In this document: piece by piece, positions 46,422 through 54,903 of the stretch
How positions within the stretch are numbered: position 1 is the stretch's first letter
How the letters are laid out: every line of letters starts with the position of its first letter
From: JAUILA01 sp050289805
Lineage (GTDB): Bacteria > Bacteroidota > Bacteroidia > Cytophagales > Cyclobacteriaceae
NCBI GenBank assembly: GCA_050289805.1
Contig: JBNKGL010000004.1
Location: forward strand, 178,305-242,304
DNA: 64,000 bases
Reading direction: 5' to 3'
The notes under the pieces: generated by a model
What the model was told of the DNA's origin: nothing
The model's input: only the letters and a program-made list of their open reading frames with translations
The model's database searches: none
Program-made: the position numbers and the translations under genes

Positions 46422-47653
46422 GTGAATAGGGGTTTGAGGTGCCGGTTCAGAATATTATCACAAACATTAGTTCCAATAGATATTTCATGGTCTGCAACAA
46501 GCTCCTGGAATTGATCGTAATTTTCGCCTGCGATCTTGTAGGCAGTATGCATTAGCTGACGAACATGGGGGTTATACGAGTTATTCGATTTGTCATGCCT
46601 GATGATGGCGCCCATTTCATCGGGCTGCAGTTTTGAGAATTCTTCCGGCGTTAATAATTCATTCCGGTCGATATTTAATACCGTTGAATAGTTGGATGTT
46701 AATTCTTCAAACCGATCGAACGCTTCCGAATAGATGGCGGCAATAAACCTGGTGGCATCGTCTCCGCCTTCTGCCAGGCCAATTGCTTCCTCGAGCCACG
46801 TGGTTCCTGCCGTCTTTAAATGTATACCCATATCCGCCTCCTTTATCAATCTGTTCATTATCGGGTAAAGCGAAAATTTGTCGCTGCCGGTATGAATACT
46901 CAATTTAAGATTTTCAGGCAACATAAAATCGTTGATTGCAGACTTTACCGCTGAAAGGTACTGACGAAATAAGGATTCGAATTCTGAAAGGTTGCCCTCA
47001 TAATCAATCCCTTTATTAAACCTGCCGGGAAATCGCGGTGCAATGGTCTGAAGATGCACACCATTGATACGCATCATTTTTAAAATGAAATATAACTCGG
47101 TCGGACTCTGAGGATGGGGGACCTCATCCATTGAAATTTCTGCAATGAAATTATCCCCGCCTTTTTTGGAAGCGATAAGAGAATAAATACGCCCTGCTTC
47201 TAAAGCAGCTTTCCAGTACTTATCGCCGAGTTCACGGGTATGAGACTCATCAATCACGAAAGAACGGTCACTTGATGGGCTCGCCGGATATGCTGTGAAG
47301 GTTTCAAGAAATTTCTCCATTTCCCCGCTTGAAAGCGGTTTGCCTATTTGTTCCGCCACATCGATCGTGAAAAAATCTGCATGCTCAATGTAATCATTCA
47401 CTGTTTTTAAAGTGATATGGTCGGCATCTACATGAAAATTAATAGTCCGGTTGAGTTTGCTCACAGCCTTCAAAGCTTCCTCCATTACGGATGCCGGTTT
47501 CGTTCCTACAGTAAGGTGTTCACGGTGTGATTTATTCCAGACAGGTGTTACCGGTATGCCTTGTTCCTCAAGTAAAATAAAGGCTTTCAGCTGGTAGCTT
47601 CCCTGCATACCAAAACGATCACCTATGCCGAATGAGTATTTAGAGAGCTTCAT
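46418..47653 (-). CDS. uxaE: Tagaturonate epimerase (UxaE family)
   Basis: A 411-residue protein of the UxaE (PF16257-type) family, described in Thermotoga as the tagaturonate-fructuronate epimerase. Recognisable parts are SFGIGDRFGMQGSYQLKAFI (8-27), GIPVTPVWNKSHREHLTVG and INFHVDADHITLKTVND. With uxaC, uxuB and uxuA in the same operon and no altronate branch (uxaA/uxaB), it would convert galacturonate-derived tagaturonate into fructuronate so that both uronates use one route. The assignment rests on recall of the family; the active-site metal ligands are not assigned. Confidence 0.82.
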   Translation of the reverse strand: MKLSKYSFGIGDRFGMQGSYQLKAFILLEEQGIPVTPVWNKSHREHLTVGTKPASVMEEALKAVSKLNRTINFHVDADHITLKTVNDYIEHADFFTIDVAEQIGKPLSSGEMEKFLETFTAYPASPSSDRSFVIDESHTRELGDKYWKAALEAGRIYSLIASKKGGDNFIAEISMDEVPHPQSPTELYFILKMMRINGVHLQTIAPRFPGRFNKGIDYEGNLSEFESLFRQYLSAVKSAINDFMLPENLKLSIHTGSDKFSLYPIMNRLIKEADMGIHLKTAGTTWLEEAIGLAEGGDDATRFIAAIYSEAFDRFEELTSNYSTVLNIDRNELLTPEEFSKLQPDEMGAIIRHDKSNNSYNPHVRQLMHTAYKIAGENYDQFQELVADHEISIGTNVCDNILNRHLKPLFT

Positions 47654-47664
47654 AAATCAATTTT

Positions 47665-48501
47665 TTATACTCCGCTGAACGCATTGAATCCCCCGTCAAC
47701 AGGAAGGATTACGCCGGTCACAAATTTCGCACTGTCACTGCAAATCCAGAGCATAGCCCCATCAAGATCGGACGGGTCACCGAAACGCCCCTGGGGGGTA
47801 TGGTCGAGTATTGTCTGACCCCTGGGTGTGAGTTGCTCATTATCATCCAGCAATAATGCCCGGTTCTGATTCGTCAGGAAAAATCCCGGGGCAAGTGCAT
47901 TGACGCGAATATTGCTCTTGGCAAAATAAACGGCCAGCCATTCTGTAAAATTCGATACAGCCGCTTTTGCACCACTGTACGCAGGGATTTTGGTAAGGGG
48001 GCGATAAGCATTCATCGAAGAAATGTTGAGGATCACGCTTCCTTCCACATTCACCATATCTTCTGCAAATACCTGCGTTGGCAAAAGGGTCCCGATAAAA
48101 TTCAGGTTAAAAACAAACTGAATGCTGTCAGGGTCAAGATCGAAAAATGAAGTGAGGGATTTTTGTGTTTCATCGTGCATCACCATCCCGGTGGTACCCT
48201 TAGGATGATTGCCGCCAGCACCATTGATCAGGATCTGGCAGGGGCCAAAGTGATCATGCAGTTCCTTTCTTGCATTTTCAAGACTGCTCTTGGATAATAC
48301 ATCCGCCTGAACGGCGATGGCAGATCCTCCCAGCCCGTTAATTTCGTCGGCCACAATTTTGGCGGCTTCGAGGGAAATATCAAGGATGGCTACATTGGCG
48401 CCCTGGCTTGCGAATGTGCGAGCCATGTGTCCGCAGATTACTCCGCCGCCGCCTGTAATGACCACATTCCGTCCGATATAATCCGAGTAAGCAGGCACCA
48501 T
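47665..48501 (-). CDS. uxuB: SDR-family fructuronate reductase (D-mannonate oxidoreductase)
   Basis: A 279-residue short-chain dehydrogenase from the ATG at 48501 (MVPAYSDYIGRNV). The NAD(P) motif is TGGGGVICGHMA, the mid-motif NGAGG, Ser in ILNISSMNAY, and the YSGAK catalytic Tyr-Lys. Bacteroidota commonly use an SDR beside uxuA instead of the longer classical UxuB, so the inferred reaction is D-fructuronate to D-mannonate with NADH. A GTG at 48531 falls within one arm of the upstream inverted repeat and is less likely. First gene of the operon. Confidence 0.85.
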   Translation of the reverse strand: MVPAYSDYIGRNVVITGGGGVICGHMARTFASQGANVAILDISLEAAKIVADEINGLGGSAIAVQADVLSKSSLENARKELHDHFGPCQILINGAGGNHPKGTTGMVMHDETQKSLTSFFDLDPDSIQFVFNLNFIGTLLPTQVFAEDMVNVEGSVILNISSMNAYRPLTKIPAYSGAKAAVSNFTEWLAVYFAKSNIRVNALAPGFFLTNQNRALLLDDNEQLTPRGQTILDHTPQGRFGDPSDLDGAMLWICSDSAKFVTGVILPVDGGFNAFSGV

Positions 48502-48513
48502 AAATATTGGGCT

Positions 48514-48584
48514 AAAAAAATCGTCCCCCACAAAATATAAGCTAAACCCTTATGAATAGAAATATAATGTCTTTTGGGGGACGA
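48514..48584 (-). promoter_or_regulatory. Inverted repeat and T-run upstream of the hexuronate operon (candidate operator pair or attenuator)
   Basis: TCGTCCCCCA (48521-48530) and its exact reverse complement TGGGGGACGA (48575-48584) are separated by 44 bp. Read toward uxuB, the distal arm is followed at once by a T7 run (48514-48520), 12 bp before the ATG. AAAA/TTTT next to the arms can extend the stem past a single bulge, and ATAAG/CTTAT lies within the loop. A -7-like TATATTTTG also reads toward uxuB between the arms, just next to the distal one. Either paired operators around a promoter or a leader hairpin ending in U7 would fit. Confidence 0.6.
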
Positions 48585-48642
48585 AATATTATTAAGTGTG
48601 TAAGGTAGACACAGAAATAAAATAATGCAATGAGAATACTAA

Positions 48643-49317
48643 CTATTTCAACTTATAGAGCTCAGGGCCACCACGTAAGCCCGGCTTTTTCTCCCCGGTA
48701 TTTACAAGCAGATTCTTTTGGATCATTTTTTTTCTGAAGTTTCTTCGATCCAGTGAAACGCCCAAAATGGATTCATATAGATTCTGGAGCTCCCTGAGGG
48801 TAAATTTTTCAGGCAGAAGTTCATCGAAAAGAAGTTTTTCTTCAAGATTTCGCTGAAGCAGTTCATGCGCGTCCCGTACCAGCTCGTCATGATCAAAGGC
48901 CAGGTGCGGAATTTCTGAAAATGGGAACCACTTGAAATCAGAGATATAGCTCTTCGGAATGACCGGATGATTTTCAGGCTTGATGAGTGCATAGTAGCAC
49001 AATGTGACAACCCGTCGGACAGGGTGGCGACCCGGGTCTCCATAGCACTTTACCTGTTCTTTATGTATGCCATGGATGCCGGTGAGGTGGAAAAGAACTG
49101 CATTCATGGCTTCGTTCAGTGATTGCCCTTCTTCAACAGCCCCGCCGGGAAGGAGCCACATGTCTTTATAGGGTTCTATGGCCCTTTTAACCAGCAGGAG
49201 TTGTAATTCCCCATCCTGAAATCCGAATATGGCGCAATCAACGGTGATTGGGCAGGAATAGGAATCCTGATCAATACTGCTGATCGTTTTACGAAATTGG
49301 GGAAATGCCGTCACCAC
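48643..49317 (-). CDS. Nudix-fold transcriptional regulator with degenerate Nudix box (NrtR/AraR-like)
   Basis: A 224-residue protein: N-terminal Nudix domain (about 20-155) and C-terminal winged helix (about 165-224, KFTLRELQNLYESILG and DRRNFRKKMIQKNLL). The Nudix box (58-81) keeps GG, VEEG and TG but loses the catalytic Arg-Glu and Glu-Glu (positions read A73, V74, H77, L78), so it is probably a sensor, not a hydrolase. Members of this group are NrtR and the Bacteroides AraR, which controls arabinose genes. Its neighbours here are the hexuronate operon and, 4 kb away, araBDA. It starts with GTG, since no nearby in-frame ATG exists. Confidence 0.85.
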   Translation of the reverse strand: MVTAFPQFRKTISSIDQDSYSCPITVDCAIFGFQDGELQLLLVKRAIEPYKDMWLLPGGAVEEGQSLNEAMNAVLFHLTGIHGIHKEQVKCYGDPGRHPVRRVVTLCYYALIKPENHPVIPKSYISDFKWFPFSEIPHLAFDHDELVRDAHELLQRNLEEKLLFDELLPEKFTLRELQNLYESILGVSLDRRNFRKKMIQKNLLVNTGEKKPGLRGGPELYKLK

Positions 49318-49339
49318 GATTGAATTCTGATTTTCCGTT

Positions 49340-49386
49340 AATGATTCAAGTTTAATAAAAAACTCAGTGATTTATCAATGATTCAA
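49340..49386. repeat. Direct repeats AATGATTCAA in the regulator/DUF1080 divergent gap
   Basis: AATGATTCAA occurs twice (49340-49349 and 49377-49386), 37 bp start to start, upstream of the Nudix-type regulator gene. The shorter AATGATTC is found in the araB upstream region (reverse strand, 57307-57314) and the BLUF upstream region (57870-57877). These might be regulator sites; the sequence is AT-rich and also occurs inside some coding regions, so the link is tentative. Confidence 0.35.
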
Positions 49387-49513
49387 TTTTAAACTAAATC
49401 GGAATAATCATCCCGAATGTGGCATGGAATTTTTATATTCCAATTGTTCTTTGCGGACTTGCAAAAACTCAGAAGTGTGTATAAATTACACAGTATTAAC
49501 CTTTAAGATCACT

Positions 49514-50899
49514 ATGGCAAGGATTGGAACAGGCCTGATGGCTTTTATGCTGATAACCGTGAGCATTTTGACGGTTCAGGCACAATCGGATTGGAAAAAT
49601 CTGATTACGGGGAACAAACTTTCGAACTGGGAGCTTGTGAATGGAAAGGCGCCATTTCGGGTGGAAGATGGGGTGCTCATTGGAACAGCGGTTACAGATT
49701 CACCCAATTCATTTTTGGCAACACGGGAGAACTACACCGATTTCATTCTCGAATTTGAGGTGTATTGTGATACACAGCTGAACAGCGGTATACTGGTACG
49801 CTCCAACAGTTATGAGGATTATATGGATGGCAGGGCACATGGTTACCAGGTGGAGATTGACCCGAGTGACAGGGCATTCAGCGGAGGTATATATGATGAG
49901 TCCCGCCGCGGATGGATGTACCCCCTCTCGAGGAATACCAAGGCCATGTCCGCATTCAAGATGGCATCCTGGAATACGTTTCATATTGAATTTATCGGGA
50001 ACACGCTTAATACATGGATCAATGGAGTTCAGTGTGCACGACTGGTGGATGATCTCACCCCGGAAGGATTTATTGCATTGCAAATTCACTCAATAGGGAA
50101 TGACAAATCACTTGAAGGTGCTGAAGTAAAATGGAAGAATATACGGATAGCCACGGAGAATCTCGACAAGCATCGGTGGCAAACAGATCCTACGGTTGAG
50201 GAGCTGAGCTTTCTTGACAACAGGTTGAGTGCCTATGAGCAGGATCATGGCTGGCGTCTCCTCTGGGACGGGAAAACAACCAACGGCTGGAAGGGTGCAA
50301 AGATTGATGGCTTTCCTGCCTCCGGCTGGGAAATTAATAATGGAGAGCTTACAGTGCTCGCCACCGACGGCGGAGAATCAACCGGACCGGGAGATATTAT
50401 CACCACAGAATCCTTTTCAGATTTTGAGCTGATCGTTGATTTCAAGATAACCGAAGGTGCAAACAGCGGAATCAAATATTTTGTGGACCCTGAACTCAAC
50501 AAGGCAGAAGGATCTGCCATAGGTTGTGAATTTCAGATACTGGATGACCAGCGGCATCCTGATGCTAAAATGGGCGTGGAAGGGAACAGGACCATCGGTT
50601 CACTCTACGATCTCATATCAGCCGAAAACCTGTCGGTTCCCGGCCGGCCGAAACAGTTTAAAGGAATCGGTCGCTGGAATCGTGCGCGGATTGTTTCGAG
50701 AAATGGTCATGTTGAGCACTGGCTGAATAATGAGAAGGTGGTCGAATATGACCGCTTTTCCCAGATGTTCAAAGCCCTTGTAGCTTATAGCAAATATCAG
50801 AAATGGGAGAATTTCGGCCGGATTCCGGAGGGTCCGATCCTGCTGCAGGATCATGGAAACACGGTACATTTCAAAAACATCAAGATCCGGGAATTTTAA
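49514..50899 (+). CDS. Secreted protein with two DUF1080 (3-keto-disaccharide hydrolase-like) domains
   Basis: A 461-residue protein from the ATG at 49514, with a signal peptide (MARIGTGLMAFMLITVSILTVQAQ). Two concanavalin-like DUF1080 domains are in tandem: the first (about 25-215) has DWKNLITGNKLSNWELVNG, NSGILVRSNSYEDYMDGRAHGYQVEID and HSIGND; the second (about 245-460) has GWRLLWDGKTTNGWKGAK, SGIKYFVDPE and GCEFQILDD. DUF1080 proteins include 3-keto-glycoside hydrolases. The gene precedes a Tat-exported Gfo/Idh/MocA oxidoreductase by 9 bp. Confidence 0.85.
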   Translation: MARIGTGLMAFMLITVSILTVQAQSDWKNLITGNKLSNWELVNGKAPFRVEDGVLIGTAVTDSPNSFLATRENYTDFILEFEVYCDTQLNSGILVRSNSYEDYMDGRAHGYQVEIDPSDRAFSGGIYDESRRGWMYPLSRNTKAMSAFKMASWNTFHIEFIGNTLNTWINGVQCARLVDDLTPEGFIALQIHSIGNDKSLEGAEVKWKNIRIATENLDKHRWQTDPTVEELSFLDNRLSAYEQDHGWRLLWDGKTTNGWKGAKIDGFPASGWEINNGELTVLATDGGESTGPGDIITTESFSDFELIVDFKITEGANSGIKYFVDPELNKAEGSAIGCEFQILDDQRHPDAKMGVEGNRTIGSLYDLISAENLSVPGRPKQFKGIGRWNRARIVSRNGHVEHWLNNEKVVEYDRFSQMFKALVAYSKYQKWENFGRIPEGPILLQDHGNTVHFKNIKIREF

Positions 50900-50908
50900 A
50901 TTAAAACT

Positions 50909-52231
50909 ATGGATAACAGGAGAAATTTCATTCTTAAATCTGCGCTGGGTGCAGGCGGACTGGCCCTGGGTCTTTCAGCAAAAAGTTATGGGCGCATCAT
51001 GGGAGCCAATGACCGTATTCATATTGCGTTTATCGGATTAGGGCGGAGAGTCGGAGCCTATTATGATATCCTGCAGAAGGATTACAATGTGGAACTATCC
51101 TATCTCTGTGATGTGAAAGAAAGTCAGCGCACAAGGGTGGCAGCAGATCTGAAGGATAAGATTTCCTACAAGCCAAAACATACGGATGATGTTCGGGAAA
51201 TAATTGCCGACAAGAAGGTTGACGCCATTTTGAATGCGACGCCAGATCATTGGCACGCGCCTGGTGCATGGATGGCGATGGAAGCCGGCAAGCATGTATA
51301 CGTGGAGAAACCCTGCGGTCATAATCCGAGGGAGGGCGAATTACTGGTTCATTTTCAGCAGAAATACGATCGGGTCGTGCAAATGGGAAATCAGCAACGA
51401 TCTGCACCACGCAGCATCGAAGTGATCAATGAAATTCACAGGGGTGCCATTGGCAGGGCATATAAAGCCGTTGCATTCTACAGCAATAACCGCGGGGAAG
51501 TCCCGGTGCCATCACCTGCCGCGCCACCGGCGGATCTGAACTGGGAGCTCTTCCAGGGACCCGCGCCGCGGGAATCCTATCGGCATGATACATGGAATTA
51601 CAACTGGCATTGGTATGGCTGGAAATGGGGCACAGCCGAAACCGGTAATAATGCGACCCATGAACTTGATATTGCCCGATGGGCATTGCGTGTTGATTTT
51701 CCCGAGTATGTTCATGTGGATGCTGCAAAACAGCATTTTAAGGATGATGGCTGGGAAATGTATGATACCATGTATGCCACATTTGATTTTGGAAATGACC
51801 GCGTAATCAACTGGGATGGAAAAAGCAGAAATGCATTCCAAACCTATGGTTCAGACCGCGGAACCATAATCTATGGTACGGAAGGTTCAGTATTCGTAAA
51901 CCGAAATGGGTACCGTATGTTCGACCGAAGCGGAAAACAGGTGTCGGAAGGACTTGGTAACGGTGATGAAGGGGGCACAGCGTTAGGTGGTGGTGGGTCC
52001 ATGTCGACACTTCACCTGAATAACTTTTTCGAAGCGATCCGTGGCAAGGAAGAACTGAATTCACCCATCGAGGAGGGCGCCAAAAGCACATTGCTTTGCC
52101 ACCTGGCCAATATTTCATATCGCAAAGACAAGGCATTAAAGGTGAACCCGGAAAACGGTCACATTGAGGATGCCGATGCCATGAAGCTATGGGGACGTGA
52201 ATACGAACCCGGTTGGGAACCAAATATTTAA
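50909..52231 (+). CDS. Tat-exported Gfo/Idh/MocA family oxidoreductase
   Basis: A 440-residue oxidoreductase. It opens with a twin-arginine signal (DNRRNFILKSALGAGGLALG), which implies periplasmic export with its NAD(P) cofactor bound. The Rossmann motif IAFIGLGRRVGAYYD starts at about 39, and the catalytic-type lysine is in VYVEKPCGHNPREG. The C-terminal domain includes ELDIARWALRVDFPEYVHVDA and the long TSTLHLNNF region. Such enzymes oxidise sugar hydroxyls, often at C3. Next to the DUF1080 gene it would make 3-keto-glycosides for cleavage. Confidence 0.87.
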   Translation: MDNRRNFILKSALGAGGLALGLSAKSYGRIMGANDRIHIAFIGLGRRVGAYYDILQKDYNVELSYLCDVKESQRTRVAADLKDKISYKPKHTDDVREIIADKKVDAILNATPDHWHAPGAWMAMEAGKHVYVEKPCGHNPREGELLVHFQQKYDRVVQMGNQQRSAPRSIEVINEIHRGAIGRAYKAVAFYSNNRGEVPVPSPAAPPADLNWELFQGPAPRESYRHDTWNYNWHWYGWKWGTAETGNNATHELDIARWALRVDFPEYVHVDAAKQHFKDDGWEMYDTMYATFDFGNDRVINWDGKSRNAFQTYGSDRGTIIYGTEGSVFVNRNGYRMFDRSGKQVSEGLGNGDEGGTALGGGGSMSTLHLNNFFEAIRGKEELNSPIEEGAKSTLLCHLANISYRKDKALKVNPENGHIEDADAMKLWGREYEPGWEPNI

Positions 52232-52244
52232 TCCCGGTATCTCA

Positions 52245-53399
52245 CTACTGATCCTGAACCATGAATTTGGTCATCGTGCGGGTATGATACGTTTCCCCGG
52301 GGTTCAAAACAACGGAAGGAAATTCAGGCTGATTCGGAGAATCCGGGAAATGCTGTGTTTCGAGGCAAAAACCAGAACGATAACCATAGTTTATTCCATA
52401 TTTTCCAGTAATACTTCCGTCCAGGAAATTTCCGGTATAAAACTGAATTCCAGGTTCGGTCGTATAAAGATCCATTCGTCTGCCTGAGGTCGGCTCAATC
52501 ACTGACGCCGCAAAATTCAATGATTCTTCGCCTTCATACAGCACCCAGCAATGGTCATACCCACCTCCATTAGCGAGTTGTTCATTCGAGTTCTCAATTT
52601 CTGCTCCAATGAGTTTGTATTCGGTAAAATCAAAAGGAGTTCCATCAACTGATTCCACACCGGTAGGAATCAATGAAGAACTAACCGGAAGATATTCCGG
52701 GGCATTCAGCTTCAGTTCATGATCAAGAATGGCGCCTTCTTTACCTGTCAGGTTATAGTAGGCGTGGTTGGTAAGATTTACAATAGTCGTCTTATCTGTC
52801 GTGGCCGTATAATCGAAGATGAGTTCATTGTTGTTGTTAAGGGTATAGACGACAGTAACCTCCAGGTTTCCCGGATATCCTTCTTCCATGTCTTCACTGG
52901 TGTACGTCATTTCAAGGCTTACAGCATCTTCTGTCTGAACGGGTGTGGCTTTCCAAACCACCTTGTCAAACCCTTTCACTCCTCCATGCAGGTGATTGGT
53001 GCCATCGTTCGCTGCCAGGGTATATTCAACACCGTCGAGTGTAAATTTTGCATCCGCGATCCGGTTTCCGTACCGGCCGATGATCGCCCCGAAATAGGGG
53101 GATTGTGCAAGGTAGCCTTCGATATTATCGTAGCCCAGCACCACGTCTGCCATTTCACCATTCTTGTCGGGAAGCATTAATGTACGAATGATCCCACCGT
53201 AGGTGATCACACTCATTTCAATACCGGAACTGTTTTTAAGGGTGTATTCCTCAATTTCCTGTCCATCCGGCAGGTTCCCGAAGGAGCGTGATTCGATGGT
53301 TGGATTATTTTGGTCCGGAGTAGAGGCTTCCTCATTCGCTGTATTTTTTGTTCCACAGGCTGAGAATAGAAGAATGGCAAAAATGATGTAATACTTCAT
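52245..53399 (-). CDS. galM: Aldose 1-epimerase (galactose mutarotase), lipoprotein
   Basis: Interconverts alpha and beta anomers of aldoses. The 384-residue product has a lipoprotein signal (ILLFSACGTK, Cys15). Family residues: FAKI-like GRYGNRIADAKFTLDG, HLHGGVKGFDKVVWK (catalytic-region His), NLTNHAYYNLTG and the general base Glu in FCLETQHFPDSPNQPEFPSV. It starts 3 bp after the end of araA, so it is the fourth gene of the ara operon. Its lipidation suggests that it works at the membrane face; substrates may be L-arabinose or galactose. Confidence 0.92.
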   Translation of the reverse strand: MKYYIIFAILLFSACGTKNTANEEASTPDQNNPTIESRSFGNLPDGQEIEEYTLKNSSGIEMSVITYGGIIRTLMLPDKNGEMADVVLGYDNIEGYLAQSPYFGAIIGRYGNRIADAKFTLDGVEYTLAANDGTNHLHGGVKGFDKVVWKATPVQTEDAVSLEMTYTSEDMEEGYPGNLEVTVVYTLNNNNELIFDYTATTDKTTIVNLTNHAYYNLTGKEGAILDHELKLNAPEYLPVSSSLIPTGVESVDGTPFDFTEYKLIGAEIENSNEQLANGGGYDHCWVLYEGEESLNFAASVIEPTSGRRMDLYTTEPGIQFYTGNFLDGSITGKYGINYGYRSGFCLETQHFPDSPNQPEFPSVVLNPGETYHTRTMTKFMVQDQ

Positions 53400-53402
53400 C
53401 GG

Positions 53403-54899
53403 TTATATGTTGTTTTCAAATAAGTGATAATAAACTTCATTCCAGCGCAGCGATTCCCTGAACATGCGCATTTTGGTTTCCTTGTCAATAACTACGAGCT
53501 CAATACCGGCCATTTCAGCCAGGTCTTCTATATAATCCATTGTGATGGCCTTGCTGAAAACAGTATGATGGGCTCCGCCTGCCAGTATCCATGCCTGTGC
53601 AGCGATATCCAAATTTGGCTGGGGGTCCCATAGAACCCGGGCAACGGGAAGCTTTGGAAGTGAATGCTCCGGTTTCACCACATCCACCTCATTCACAAGT
53701 AACCTGAATCTGGTTCCCATATCAATGAGTGATACATTGATAGCCGGTCCGGAATCTACATCAAAAACCAGTCTTGCGGGATCTTCTTTTCCTCCGATAC
53801 TTAGGGGATGCACTTCGCAGGATGGTTTTCCGGAAGCGATGGACGGACAAATTTCGAGCATATGTGAGCCCAGGACACGGGAGCGTCCGGATCCGAAATC
53901 ATAGGTATAATCTTCCATGAAGGAAGAACCGCCAGTAAGTCCCTGGTCCATGACCTTAATTGCGTATACCAGTGCTGATGTTTTCCAGTCACCTTCCGCA
54001 CCAAAACCGTACCCGTCCTGCATTAGCCGCTGGGTAGCGATCCCGGGAAGTTGCCGCAACCCGTGAAGATTTTCAAAGGTATCGGTGAAAGCGTGAAAAC
54101 CGCCTTCAGTCATAAATGCCCGAAGGCCAAGTTCAATCCGGGCAGCCTCCTTTAAGTGGTCACTATTCCGTACATCATTCGGCATGACATAACTTTCGGC
54201 ATACTCTTCCAGTAGTTGAACAATATCACTGTCTGAAATATTATTTACGTACCGCACCAGATCGCCAACACCATAGCCATTTACCGATACGCCGAGTTTT
54301 ATCTGAGCTTCTACCTTATCCCCTTCTGTCACGGCCACCTCGCGCATATTATCCCCGATGCGGGCGACTTTGGCATGTTGCAAGGCATTCCAGCCAGCAG
54401 CTGTACGCGACCATTGCGCCAGTTTATCGGTAACCGATTTTTCTTTCCAGTGACCTACGATCACTTTTCGTCGTAACCTGAGCCGCGTAGCAATATGTCC
54501 GAATTCACGGTCTCCATGAGCCGACTGGTTCTCATTCATGAAATCCATGTCAATTTCCGACCAGGGAATGCCGGCATTGTATTGGGTGTGGAGATGAACA
54601 AAGGGTTTGTTCAAAATTTTGAGACCCTGGATCCACATCTTTGCCGGGGAGAAGGTATGCATCCAAAGGATCAGCCCGATGCACTTGGATGAATTATTTG
54701 CCTCCCTGATTATAGTGGTGATCTCATCCGGCGATTTTACGACAGTCTTGTACCTGATCCGTACCGGTATATCCTGATGTGCATCAAAATAATTCGCTAC
54801 CTCCTCGGAGTGTACTGCAACATTGCGCAGGACCTGGTCGCCATAGAGGTGCTGACTTCCTGTGATGAACCAGATTTCATAATTTTCTAATGCATTCAT
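53403..54899 (-). CDS. araA: L-arabinose isomerase
   Basis: Converts L-arabinose to L-ribulose. The 498-residue product from the ATG at 54899 (MNALENYEIWFITGSQHLYG) has the usual length (500). Family landmarks are LILWMHTFSPAKMWIQGLK, HTQYNAGIPWSEIDMDFMN, and the metal-binding Glu-His regions (AFMTEGGFHAFTDTFENL, VLGSHMLEICPS). An ATG at 54947 lies inside araD and is unlikely. Operon order is araB, araD, araA, galM. Confidence 0.96.
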   Translation of the reverse strand: MNALENYEIWFITGSQHLYGDQVLRNVAVHSEEVANYFDAHQDIPVRIRYKTVVKSPDEITTIIREANNSSKCIGLILWMHTFSPAKMWIQGLKILNKPFVHLHTQYNAGIPWSEIDMDFMNENQSAHGDREFGHIATRLRLRRKVIVGHWKEKSVTDKLAQWSRTAAGWNALQHAKVARIGDNMREVAVTEGDKVEAQIKLGVSVNGYGVGDLVRYVNNISDSDIVQLLEEYAESYVMPNDVRNSDHLKEAARIELGLRAFMTEGGFHAFTDTFENLHGLRQLPGIATQRLMQDGYGFGAEGDWKTSALVYAIKVMDQGLTGGSSFMEDYTYDFGSGRSRVLGSHMLEICPSIASGKPSCEVHPLSIGGKEDPARLVFDVDSGPAINVSLIDMGTRFRLLVNEVDVVKPEHSLPKLPVARVLWDPQPNLDIAAQAWILAGGAHHTVFSKAITMDYIEDLAEMAGIELVVIDKETKMRMFRESLRWNEVYYHLFENNI

Positions 54900-54903
54900 A
54901 TGT

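Noticed and set aside
49424..49513. An upstream ATG for the DUF1080 gene
   Set aside because: The added 30 residues are Cys/Asn-rich and not a signal peptide, whereas the ATG at 49514 begins a clean signal peptide.
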